From positions 1 to 24,838 of the forward strand of contig CAKOMS010000011.1 of the NCBI GenBank assembly GCA_934096735.1: 24,838 bases of DNA, given 5' to 3'. Origin of the DNA: an uncultured Bacilli bacterium (GTDB lineage Bacteria; Bacillota_I; Bacilli_A; RF39; UBA660). Shown in pieces: positions 1-6,717 of the stretch; positions within the stretch are counted from its first letter, which is position 1, and each line of letters opens with the position of its first letter. A program made the position numbers and the translations under genes. The notes under the pieces are model-generated. The model saw only the letters and a list, made by a program, of their open reading frames with translations. It did no database searches and was not told where the DNA came from.

Positions 1-197
1 TCACTTAATTCTTTTTCAAAAATATTAGAAAGATGCATTGTTATATTATTTCTTGTTGTTCCAAAAAGTTCAGCCATTAATTTTTGACTAAGCCAGACTG
101 ATTCTTCATCAACAATCACTTCTATTGTCTTTTCTTTATTTTGTTTTGTAAATATCAAAAATTCTGCTGTTGAATTTCTTACTTGCAATGTTTGCAT
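1..197 (-). CDS. RhuM-family protein, N-terminal fragment (gene runs off the left edge)
   Basis: Reading leftward from ATG at 197, about 65 codons are open to the window edge. The peptide begins M-Q-T-L-Q-V-R-N-S and contains a V-D-E-E-S-V-W-L-S-Q-K-L-M-A-E-L-F-G segment followed by T-T-R-N-N-I-T-M-H-L-S-N-I-F. This matches the N-terminal W-L-[ST]-Q-x-x-[ML]-A-x-L-F helix-turn-helix-like block of the RhuM ('virulence protein RhuM') family. These proteins are often found beside restriction or other mobile accessory genes, and their biochemical role is not established. The start is supported by a strong SD (AGGAGGT, complement of 205-212) at good spacing. The C-terminal part is outside the window, so intactness cannot be judged. 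Confidence 0.75.
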   Translation of the reverse strand, partial: MQTLQVRNSTAEFLIFTKQNKEKTIEVIVDEESVWLSQKLMAELFGTTRNNITMHLSNIFEKELS

Positions 198-235
198 AAC
201 TCTTTACCTCCTGATTTAATTTCATCAATAACTAT

Positions 236-244
236 ATTATATCA
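236..244 (-). promoter_or_regulatory. Extended -10 promoter candidate for the RhuM gene
   Basis: On the minus strand the sequence reads TGATATAAT, an extended -10 (TGn-TATAAT). No convincing -35 lies 16-18 bp upstream. It sits about 40 bp ahead of the start codon at 197. The rest of the spacer to about 440 holds no clear gene apart from a tiny ORF at 354-383. Confidence 0.45.
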
Positions 245-442
245 AAATCTTCCACTAAATATATGTAAATTTTAAAAGTATAATTCTTCTCTTTCTTTTA
301 AAATATCTTCCAGTCTAATAATACTAATAACTCTTATTACGTTAATAGCAATTTTAAACCACCAACATTTTATTTACATTCATAAATCAATCTCCTTTCA
401 AATTATAAACTATATATTCTTTATTTAAGATACCATATTTTT

Positions 443-469
443 AAAAAAATAAAAAGCGCTATTAAGCGC
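443..469 (-). terminator. Rho-independent terminator after mtaB
   Basis: GCGCT (456-460), a four-base loop, and AGCGC (465-469) form a hairpin. On the minus strand it is followed by a T-rich tract (complement of 443-455). It lies just past the mtaB stop codon. Confidence 0.75.
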
Positions 470-481
470 AAATACAATTTT

Positions 482-1729
482 TTATTTCAAATTATCTTTA
501 TCATACAAAACATTTACTAAAGTATTTTTTTCTAATACTTCTGGTACTACAACTTTTAAATAATTACTAGTATGTCCTATACTACATTTATCATTAACTT
601 CCTCAATTAATACATCTTGCATAGTACCATTAAATTTATTTTCATATTCACATTCAAGTTCACTAGAAAGTTCTAATAATTTATGTACTCTTAAAGATTT
701 AACATTATCCTCTACATCTTTCATTTTTGATGCTACTGTACCATTTCTCTTAGAATATGGAAAAACATGAATTTTACTAAACTTAAGTTTTTTAGAATTA
801 TCTAAAGTATTTTGAAAATCTTCAGAAGTCTCTTCAGGAAATCCTACAATAATATCAGTAGTAATACTTATATCATTTCTAATACTTCTAATTAAATCAA
901 TCTTGGAGGAAAAATACTTCATATCATATTTTCTATTCATTTTCTTTAAAACATTATCACTACCAGCTTGTAAAGGAATATGCAAATGATTACAAAACTT
1001 TGGATTATTTTTAAGCATATCCATAAATTTATCATTAAGTTCAGTTACTTCTACACTAGAAAGTCTTATTCTTAAAAGTCCTTCAATTTTACTAAGTTCA
1101 TTTATTACATCTACCAAATCTTTTCCATTATCATTATATGAACCCGTATGTATTCCAGTAAGTACAATTTCTTTATGATTATTTTTAACCAAATTCTTAG
1201 CTTCTAATATTACATCAGAAAAAGATTTACTTCTACATTTTCCCCTAACAAAAGGAATTATACAATATGAGCAAAAATTATCACAACCATCTTGTATCTT
1301 TAAAAAAGCTCTAGTATGATTAAAATCGTTTATTTCCATACTTTCAAACTCTAAATCTCTATTATTACTATAGTATTCATAACTCTTATTAGTACTTAAA
1401 TATTCATTTATAATCTCTGCTATCTTAGATTTTTCATTATTGCCTAAAAGTATATCTATCTTCATATCTTGATATAAAGAAAAATTATTTTGACTAGAAC
1501 AACCCATAACACACAATATAGCATTACTATATTCTCTTTTAACTCTTCTAATAAATTTCTTACATTTACTATCAGCAGTATTTGTAACAGTACAAGTATT
1601 AACTATTATAATATTAGCATTATTTATATCATTAACTAAAACAAAGCCATTATCTTCTAATGACTTAATAACAAAATTTGATTCATAAGCATTCACTTTA
1701 CAACCAAAAGTCTCAACATAAAATTTCAT
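482..1729 (-). CDS. mtaB: tRNA (t6A37) methylthiotransferase MtaB
   Basis: A radical-SAM enzyme that converts N6-threonylcarbamoyladenosine at tRNA position 37 to its 2-methylthio form (ms2t6A). At 415 aa it has the usual methylthiotransferase layout. An N-terminal UPF0004 domain carries three cluster cysteines: C10 in F-G-C-K-V-N, C46 in N-T-C-T-V-T, and C77 in V-M-G-C-S-S. The radical-SAM core has C149-x3-C153-x2-C156 (C-D-N-F-C-S-Y-C). The C-terminal part, roughly 365-415, is TRAM-like. The F-G-C-K-V-N start favours the MtaB subgroup over MiaB or RimO. The upstream SD is weak (GGGTGG). The gene sits 16 bp after the stop of the membrane protein at 1746-2348 and is probably co-transcribed with it; a hairpin terminator follows. 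Confidence 0.93.
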   Translation of the reverse strand: MKFYVETFGCKVNAYESNFVIKSLEDNGFVLVNDINNANIIIVNTCTVTNTADSKCKKFIRRVKREYSNAILCVMGCSSQNNFSLYQDMKIDILLGNNEKSKIAEIINEYLSTNKSYEYYSNNRDLEFESMEINDFNHTRAFLKIQDGCDNFCSYCIIPFVRGKCRSKSFSDVILEAKNLVKNNHKEIVLTGIHTGSYNDNGKDLVDVINELSKIEGLLRIRLSSVEVTELNDKFMDMLKNNPKFCNHLHIPLQAGSDNVLKKMNRKYDMKYFSSKIDLIRSIRNDISITTDIIVGFPEETSEDFQNTLDNSKKLKFSKIHVFPYSKRNGTVASKMKDVEDNVKSLRVHKLLELSSELECEYENKFNGTMQDVLIEEVNDKCSIGHTSNYLKVVVPEVLEKNTLVNVLYDKDNLK

Positions 1730-1745
1730 AAAACCACCCTAACTA

Positions 1746-2348
1746 TTAATTAAGTAAATGATTTAATTCTTTTAATGCATTTAAAAATGCTTCTTCTTGA
1801 TTATATGAAATAACTCTAACATCTTTTATATTTGTCACTTCTTCTTTATTAATTAAATCATTTAAATTTACTTTCTTTATTACAACATCATCTTTAACTT
1901 CTTCTTTTTCATAATTAATTGCATAATTATTATGTCTTTTTACAAGTTCATCATATGAAATAATAGCTTTTTGTTCTTGATCTTTTTCATACTCTGTACA
2001 AGTAATTCTATCACTTTCATTACTTTCACTTTGAAGTTTCTTAGTAAGAGTTTCTAAATCAATTAATGGAGCTTCTTCATCATTATACTCTTCTTCTACA
2101 TCTTTATTATTATCTTCTTTTACTTCTTCTAACTTTACTAAATTATCTTCTTTATCATTATCTTTACTTCCACCACTTGGAGGCATCGGAGGTATATAAT
2201 CATCATTATCTAAAACATCTCTATTAATTTTAATAAAATAAACAAGTGTAACAAGTAATATAAGTAACACTACAATTGCAGTAAAAAACACAATATCTAC
2301 TACACTTAGCATTTTTACAAATTCACAAATATCATTAAATAATTCCAT
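1746..2348 (-). CDS. Membrane-anchored acidic protein of unknown function
   Basis: A 200-aa protein that I do not recognise. A hydrophobic stretch at about residues 15-40 would be a single membrane segment. It is followed by a short basic patch, a proline/glycine-rich linker (P-P-M-P-P-S-G-G, about 53-60), and a very acidic, probably disordered stretch to about residue 115. The C-terminal 80 residues are more balanced and end in a helical E-E-A-F-L-N-A-L-K-E-L segment. The positive residues after the membrane segment suggest an N-out, C-in topology, so most of the protein would be cytoplasmic. The start has a good SD (GAGGTG). It precedes mtaB in the same orientation, but a functional link is not evident. 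Confidence 0.75.
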   Translation of the reverse strand: MELFNDICEFVKMLSVVDIVFFTAIVVLLILLVTLVYFIKINRDVLDNDDYIPPMPPSGGSKDNDKEDNLVKLEEVKEDNNKDVEEEYNDEEAPLIDLETLTKKLQSESNESDRITCTEYEKDQEQKAIISYDELVKRHNNYAINYEKEEVKDDVVIKKVNLNDLINKEEVTNIKDVRVISYNQEEAFLNALKELNHLLN

Positions 2349-2370
2349 ACTAACACCTCAAATATATTAC

Positions 2371-2399
2371 ATTATAATTCTAACATTAACTGTAAAGAA
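2371..2399 (-). promoter_or_regulatory. Promoter candidate for the 1746-2348 / mtaB unit
   Basis: A perfect -10 TATAAT (complement of 2371-2376) has TTCTTT (2394-2399) 17 bp upstream. A better -35 match, TTTACA (2391-2396), has a spacer of only 14 bp. The -10 is solid and the -35 is uncertain. Confidence 0.5.
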
Positions 2400-2400
2400 A

Positions 2401-2480
2401 AATAAGTGCAACTATCTGTTTTACAATCATATTAACAAATATTGACACTTATTATAACATAACATTTTACATAATGTAAA
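2401..2480 (-). other. Intergenic inverted repeats after the 2481-3719 gene (weak terminator candidate)
   Basis: Two dyads lie directly downstream of the surface-protein stop codon. One is TTTACA-TAA-TGTAAA (2466-2480). The other is a perfect 8-bp repeat, AATAAGTG (2401-2408) with CACTTATT (2446-2453), which on the minus strand runs into a short T tract. The 37-base loop makes the second a poor classical terminator. Confidence 0.35.
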
Positions 2481-3719
2481 TTATTTTTCTACTATAACAT
2501 AAGGATTATCTTTAGTACCATTACCTTCTACTTCAACATTCTTAACAAGATTAATAACAGGTCTTACATACCTATATAAATCTCCCTCAGTACCAACATC
2601 AATACTACCATTAGTATTAATCATAAACATATTAAGTTTATCATCATTTCCTTTAGCAGCACTCAAAGTATACCATTCTTCTTTAATATCAGTATTAATT
2701 AAATAAAAATTAGCGTTAAGAGTTTGTGTATTAGCACCAGCAAAAATAACTTCATCAATTGATAGTAATCCTATATTACTATTAAAACTTTCTCCTAAAC
2801 AATTAAGAGCAGGTATTTTATTAGTATACACTCTTAAATATGCATTATAGTTATTCATTTCATCTTTTAATATATCACTACAAAACTTACCATTTGCAAT
2901 ATTAGAAACATTATTAACTAAATTATCATTAAACCATCCATCTAAGTATTCTTTAATCTTAGAATTATTATATGCAAACTCTTTCTTTTCACTATCATAG
3001 TAAGTAGAAAGACCAGCTACACCATCTAAAACAAGTCTAACAGTACCATCACCATTAATTCTAACTATTCTCCATGTTTTATCTGCAAAAGAAACATAAT
3101 TATTTACAACATTACCTCTAAAATAATAACTAACACCAGCATCATCACTAGATTTAATTAATCCTTCATCTTCACTAGCAATATCATAACCAACTTTAGT
3201 TAAAGAATCACTTGACACTCTATTATCATTCAAAATAGTATCTTTAAATATAATAACTTGATTATTTTCTCCATATATATCTATTTCAAAACCAACTTTC
3301 TCTTTGCAACTAATTTCTAATTCAAATTCTTTAGTTTCACTACCTATAATAGTTATTTGAGAAGTTTGTATCTCATCAGTAGTTTTAATCTCTCCCTCAG
3401 AAATAACTTCATTATTACTTTTTAATTTATAACTACCACTACCTCTTACTTTCAAAAGTCTTAAATTAAATGAATAAGACATTTCACTAACATTAGTAAT
3501 TGAAAATTTAATCGTATCATTACCATTTACTCTAATACTTTTACCATCTAAATAATTTATAGATAAATCTCCAACAGCCTCTACATATGACCCTCTTTTT
3601 AAAACACCATTATAAAATAAAGATATAACCCCAAGTGAAACCACAAAAATCAGCAAAACTAAAATTACCAACAAGAATGTTTTATATACTGTCTTCATCT
3701 TTAATTTTACCAATTCCAT
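2481..3719 (-). CDS. Membrane-anchored or secreted surface protein, C-terminal module shared with the 3880-5760 protein
   Basis: Predicted 412 aa. The N-terminus (M-E-L-V-K-L-K-M-K) leads into a hydrophobic segment at about 14-36, either a signal anchor or an uncleaved signal peptide. The extracellular part starts with a beta-rich segment and then has a module with G-N-V-V-N-N-Y-V and W-R-I-V-R-I-N-G-D-G-T-V-R-L. It ends Y-V-R-P-V-I-N-L and G-N-G-T-K-D-N-P-Y-V. The same order of motifs occurs in the next gene, so they are diverged relatives. The start was chosen at ATG 3719 because the SD (AAAGGA, complement of 3728-3733) is 8 bp away; the upstream ATGs at 3725-3728 overlap that SD. Base composition is uniformly AT-rich, unlike its neighbour's 3' end. 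The function is unknown; a role at the cell surface is inferred from the layout. Confidence 0.8.
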   Translation of the reverse strand: MELVKLKMKTVYKTFLLVILVLLIFVVSLGVISLFYNGVLKRGSYVEAVGDLSINYLDGKSIRVNGNDTIKFSITNVSEMSYSFNLRLLKVRGSGSYKLKSNNEVISEGEIKTTDEIQTSQITIIGSETKEFELEISCKEKVGFEIDIYGENNQVIIFKDTILNDNRVSSDSLTKVGYDIASEDEGLIKSSDDAGVSYYFRGNVVNNYVSFADKTWRIVRINGDGTVRLVLDGVAGLSTYYDSEKKEFAYNNSKIKEYLDGWFNDNLVNNVSNIANGKFCSDILKDEMNNYNAYLRVYTNKIPALNCLGESFNSNIGLLSIDEVIFAGANTQTLNANFYLINTDIKEEWYTLSAAKGNDDKLNMFMINTNGSIDVGTEGDLYRYVRPVINLVKNVEVEGNGTKDNPYVIVEK

Positions 3720-3738
3720 ACACATCATCCTTTAATTA

Positions 3739-3767
3739 ATTATATTAAAACTGATTATTAAAGTCAA
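3739..3767 (-). promoter_or_regulatory. Sigma-A-type promoter of the 2481-3719 gene
   Basis: TTGACT (complement of 3762-3767), a 17-bp spacer, and a perfect TATAAT (complement of 3739-3744). The predicted start of transcription, about 3732, is only about 13 nt before the start codon, so the leader would be extremely short. Confidence 0.7.
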
Positions 3768-3797
3768 TTAATCAGCACAAATTATCAAGGAATATTC

Positions 3798-3865
3798 AAA
3801 AAAAGAAGACACATTCATGCCTTCAAGTTTTAGTTCGGGAGAACTTCTTCTATTTTTATGTCTTC
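3798..3865 (-). terminator. Structured 3' element with T tract after the phase-variable surface gene
   Basis: GAAGACA (3805-3811) and TGTCTTC (3859-3865) form a 7-bp outer stem. Inside it sits a second hairpin, AGTTC-GGGA-GAACT (3832-3845). On the minus strand the outer stem is followed by seven T (complement of 3798-3804), as for a rho-independent terminator. The 47-base interior with a nested hairpin is larger than a standard terminator. Confidence 0.6.
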
Positions 3866-3879
3866 ATTGACAAGAATAA

Positions 3880-5760
3880 TTAATCTAATGGAGCCAAAGT
3901 ATAAGGCGACTCAACTGTACCATTTCCTTCTCCACTTAGTTTAACTTTTTTAGAAAGTGAAACTGCAGGCCGGGCCCCGAGAGAGTTGTCCACGCTGCCG
4001 CTGGTGTTCAAAGAACTCCCATGGTTCATGTCACGGACAAGAAAGATGTCGTGAGGGGACAGTAACCAGTAATAATCATTATTATTTAAGTAATTAGTAG
4101 TTGAATCACCCTGGGCAAGATTTGCTTCCTTACCGGTTAATAATCCTACTGGATAGGTTAAGGCATTATTTCCATATCCAAGAGTTCCTCCAGAATCGAC
4201 CTTTAATGTAAATTGATCTTCCTTGTCTTGGCATGTTAATCTTATATTACTTTCTTCATAATCATTAAATTGTAATGTTGTTGTTAAACTTCCTCCACTC
4301 GGATTCCATCCACTTGCAGATAAATTTGTTAAGTATCTATTATTGCAATATATTGCATTTTCTATATACTCAGTTGCATTTGTCATGTTATCTCTATACC
4401 AATTATCTATTACTGTTTTTATATTACTATTTGTTATATTATAGTTTAACATTTCATCTAAAGCATCTTCTATTTTTTTGCCATTTGTTAATGTCATGTA
4501 ATGTGCTGTACTCGTTGCACTCTTCATATAATAAATATAATATACTGTTGAACAACTTGTACTTGCACTTAAACATGTATAATGTTTTGTACTTAGTTTA
4601 CTATACATATCTGCTATTGTTCCATTTTCTGAATTACTTAATGCATATGTTGTTCCATTCCATATTACATCACTTCCATAATAATATGTTCCAAAGTTTG
4701 ATGCTTCTTTATAAGTTCTTTCATACACAGTTCCATACATATATCCTACATATGCCGGAGAATTATAATTCACATTATATTTTGTTCTATTTGGTTCCAA
4801 ATAAACATCTGTTCCTATGTTATTACAATTAGTAGTAACATTTCCTGCTGGTTTTCCTATTGAAAATCTTACTACATCTTCATTACTATTGCCACTGCTA
4901 TCCTTTTTATATACAGCTTTTATTACATCACTTGTAGAAAGTCCATTTAGTTCTATTGAACCGGAAGATAGTCCACTCAAATCTACTTTTAGTCCAGTTC
5001 CATTTTTATAAAATGATCCTTTATCATATTTTGATTCACTACTAACCTCATAATTTAAAACATAGTCTCCAGCTTCTGTAACAGTAAACTCAATGGTATT
5101 ATTTCCACTATTTACTCCTGCTATTCCACTTGTCCATTTCTTTGTTGAATCATCAAATGTAAATGGTGTTCCTGTTGGGGTATTTGTAGTTACACTATAT
5201 TTATCTTTTGTTATTAATTCAATTGATTCGTATTCTTTTTTTAATTCTCCATTATAAATAAGTTTTACTCCATCTGTCTCAGTTGTTCTTACCATCTTCC
5301 AACAATAGTTATTTAATACTAAGTTATTATTTGTTATATTACCTGTATAATAATATACATCTTTTCCATTCTCATCTGTTGTTTTCTTTACTCCATTATT
5401 ATTTTCATAATCATCTAATAATTTAGCATATACAGTATTATCTTTATCAAAATATAAATAACAGTACACTGTCTTATTTGTTGTTGCAGACACAAAACCA
5501 TCAGCATAACTTAAAATATTATCTATCTTATTTCCGTTATTATCTACACATGATGACATAGTTTCATTTAATATGTATGCTCCAGATGGAAAGTTATTTG
5601 CTTCATTATAATTACCACTAGAATCTTTTACCATAATTGCAAAAAGATTATTAGACTTATTATCTAACAATTTAATATCATCTAATGTATTATTTTTATT
5701 ACCAAAACTTTTAATCCCTAAAAATAAAGTTGTAATCTCTATTCCAAGAAGGAGTTTCAC
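3880..5760 (-). CDS. Large surface protein with poly-G 5' switch and DGR-like variable C-terminus
   Basis: The body is 626 codons when read from GTG 5760, but the best start is ATG 5791 (SD GGAGG, complement of 5800-5804, 8 bp away). A run of ten G (5763-5772) puts that ATG one base out of frame, so as sequenced it yields only about 26 codons. Nine or twelve G would give M-K-K-I-D-F-R-G-G... fused to the body. The protein has a short hydrophobic N-terminus and an A-I-M-V-K-D ... Y-C-Y-L-Y-F block (about 41-102). A Y-Y-T-G-N-I ... C-W-K-M-V-R module (about 137-160) resembles that of the 2481-3719 protein. A beta-rich domain (about 195-305) and a Cys-containing region follow, and then the ending W-L-L-S-P ... 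G-A-R-P-A-V-S-L (565-601) and G-N-G-T-V-E-S-P-Y. Residues 570-594 are encoded by a GC-rich island typical of a DGR variable region. The fold is probably C-type-lectin-like (inferred). Confidence 0.8.
   Translation of the reverse strand: MKLLLGIEITTLFLGIKSFGNKNNTLDDIKLLDNKSNNLFAIMVKDSSGNYNEANNFPSGAYILNETMSSCVDNNGNKIDNILSYADGFVSATTNKTVYCYLYFDKDNTVYAKLLDDYENNNGVKKTTDENGKDVYYYTGNITNNNLVLNNYCWKMVRTTETDGVKLIYNGELKKEYESIELITKDKYSVTTNTPTGTPFTFDDSTKKWTSGIAGVNSGNNTIEFTVTEAGDYVLNYEVSSESKYDKGSFYKNGTGLKVDLSGLSSGSIELNGLSTSDVIKAVYKKDSSGNSNEDVVRFSIGKPAGNVTTNCNNIGTDVYLEPNRTKYNVNYNSPAYVGYMYGTVYERTYKEASNFGTYYYGSDVIWNGTTYALSNSENGTIADMYSKLSTKHYTCLSASTSCSTVYYIYYMKSATSTAHYMTLTNGKKIEDALDEMLNYNITNSNIKTVIDNWYRDNMTNATEYIENAIYCNNRYLTNLSASGWNPSGGSLTTTLQFNDYEESNIRLTCQDKEDQFTLKVDSGGTLGYGNNALTYPVGLLTGKEANLAQGDSTTNYLNNNDYYWLLSPHDIFLVRDMNHGSSLNTSGSVDNSLGARPAVSLSKKVKLSGEGNGTVESPYTLAPLD
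3962..4068 (-). other. Candidate diversity-generating-retroelement variable region (VR)
   Basis: 58 of the 100 bases at 3961-4060 are G or C, in a window that is about one quarter G+C. On the coding strand, the 25 codons from 4053 to 3979 include 14 ending in C, 7 in T, 4 in G and none in A. Many are one or two adenine substitutions away from AAC or AAT (GAC, ATC, GTC, ACC, AGC, CAC, CAT, AGT). The block lies between W-L-L-S-P and G-A-R-P-A-V-S-L and ends in an almost pure G/C run, GGGGCCCGGCCTGCAG (complement of 3963-3978), which resembles an initiation-of-mutagenic-homing site. No template copy or reverse transcriptase is present in the window. Confidence 0.7.
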
Positions 5761-5762
5761 AA

Positions 5763-5772
5763 CCCCCCCCCC
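5763..5772 (-). repeat. Homopolymer G10 tract (candidate phase-variation switch)
   Basis: Ten consecutive C on the plus strand (G on the coding strand) lie 7 codons after the ATG at 5791. It is the only long G/C homopolymer in the window. The ATG frame and the body frame differ by one base at this length, so a change of one G decides whether the full protein is made. Confidence 0.75.
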
Positions 5773-5808
5773 GGAAGTCTATTTTTTTCATTTTATCAAC
5801 CTCCGAGT

Positions 5809-5830
5809 AAGTAAGTTTTTCCTCTTACTT
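5809..5830 (-). promoter_or_regulatory. Leader hairpin upstream of the SD of the surface gene
   Basis: AAGTAAG and CTTACTT form a perfect 7-bp stem with an 8-base loop, ending 4 bases before the SD (5800-5804). It would form in the mRNA leader. Whether it affects translation is not known. Confidence 0.4.
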
Positions 5831-5851
5831 ATTTTCTATCTTTCTATTAAA

Positions 5852-5880
5852 ATATTACTATAAATTAATAATTAATTCAA
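5852..5880 (-). promoter_or_regulatory. Promoter of the phase-variable surface gene
   Basis: TTGAAT (complement of 5875-5880), a 17-bp spacer and TAATAT (complement of 5852-5857). It lies between the efp terminator and the leader hairpin. Confidence 0.5.
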
Positions 5881-5901
5881 GTATATATTATTTTATATCA
5901 A

Positions 5902-5924
5902 AGAAAAAAAGAGCCTAAGCTCTT
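5902..5924 (-). terminator. Rho-independent terminator of rpmG-efp
   Basis: AAGAGC-CTAA-GCTCTT hairpin (5909-5924) followed on the minus strand by a run of T. The efp stop codon (5915-5917) lies in the loop and stem of the hairpin, so the gene and its terminator overlap. Confidence 0.85.
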
Positions 5925-6475
5925 CCTGCATATTTACCATCTTTAGTAGATACTAAAATATTTTCACCCTCTGCAATAAATAAAGGAACCTTAACAATCT
6001 TACCAGTTTCTATTTTTGCATCTTTTTGAGCATTATTAGTAGTATTACCTTTAACAGCATCAGTAGTTTCAATAATTTTATATTCTACTTTTTCGGGTAA
6101 AGTAATTCCAATAATTTCACCTTCATAAAAATCAATTGAAACATCAATACCTTCTTTAATATATTCACTATCATCACCTAAAACACTTTTAGGAACTTCA
6201 ATTTGTTCATATGTTTCATTATTCATAAAAACAAAATTATCTCCACTAGTATATAAATAATTAACAGTAGTTTTATCTATATGCGCTCTAGTAACTTTAA
6301 TATTTGTATTAAAAGTTTGTTCAACTAAAGATCCAGTTCTTAAATTTTTTAGTTTAATTCTAACAAAAGCAGGTCCTTTACCAGGTTTAACATGTTGAAA
6401 TTCTTGAATAGTACATAAATTACCATCAATAATAATAGTCATACCATTCTTAATATCATTTATATTAATGTTCAT
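5915..6475 (-). CDS. efp: Translation elongation factor P
   Basis: EF-P binds stalled ribosomes at polyproline stretches and promotes peptide-bond formation. The protein is 186 aa, the normal length. It has the KOW-like N-terminal domain with F-Q-H-V-K-P-G-K-G-P-A-F-V-R. K33 is at the loop tip and corresponds to the lysine that is 5-aminopentanol-modified in Bacillus subtilis. Two OB-like domains follow. The start has a strong SD (AGGAGG). The gene follows rpmG by 20 bp, a probable two-gene operon sharing the promoter at 6690-6717. Confidence 0.96.
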   Translation of the reverse strand: MNININDIKNGMTIIIDGNLCTIQEFQHVKPGKGPAFVRIKLKNLRTGSLVEQTFNTNIKVTRAHIDKTTVNYLYTSGDNFVFMNNETYEQIEVPKSVLGDDSEYIKEGIDVSIDFYEGEIIGITLPEKVEYKIIETTDAVKGNTTNNAQKDAKIETGKIVKVPLFIAEGENILVSTKDGKYAGRA

Positions 6476-6495
6476 AATTTACTTCCTCCTAATGA

Positions 6496-6660
6496 TTATT
6501 TTTTTTCTTTTGCTACAACAGTTTTACGACATTTAGAACAATATTTTTTAACTTCTAAACGTTCAGGATTATTTTTTTTGTTTTTACTAGTTGGACGTAA
6601 TTCATTACCACACTCAGTACATCTCATATTAACAAAATTACGATTTTCATTTTTAGCCAT
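6496..6660 (-). CDS. rpmG: 50S ribosomal protein L33
   Basis: A 54-aa basic protein: M-A-K-N-E-N-R-N-F-V-N-M-R-C-T-E-C-G at the start, then C-S-K-C-R-K-T-V near the end. The two C-x2-C pairs (C14/C17 and C41/C44) form the zinc ribbon of the zinc-binding type of L33. The start has a near-perfect SD (GAGGAGG). It is the first gene of a unit with efp, 20 bp upstream of it. A Cys-containing L33 depends on zinc, and a ZIP-family transporter is encoded at 11583-12386; no regulatory link between them is visible. Confidence 0.93.
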   Translation of the reverse strand: MAKNENRNFVNMRCTECGNELRPTSKNKKNNPERLEVKKYCSKCRKTVVAKEKK

Positions 6661-6689
6661 ATAAAATCCTCCTCATCTAATTCCTAACT

Positions 6690-6717
6690 ATTATATCAAA
6701 TTTTTACTCATTTTCAA
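6690..6717 (-). promoter_or_regulatory. Promoter of rpmG-efp
   Basis: TTGAAA (complement of 6712-6717), a 16-bp spacer and a perfect TATAAT (complement of 6690-6695). The -35 overlaps the last codons of the penicillin-binding protein gene. Confidence 0.75.

Noticed and set aside
3961..4060. GC island explained as ordinary horizontal transfer of the whole gene
   Set aside because: Only about 100 bp is GC-rich; the remainder of the same gene is AT-rich with host-like codons. Transfer of so small a patch at the binding end is less likely than templated replacement, though not excluded.
4275..5011. Two plus-strand open frames (4275-4832 and 4817-5011) within the surface gene
   Set aside because: They are antisense shadows of the minus-strand surface gene; their predicted proteins are low-complexity Leu/Tyr/His strings, with no SD.
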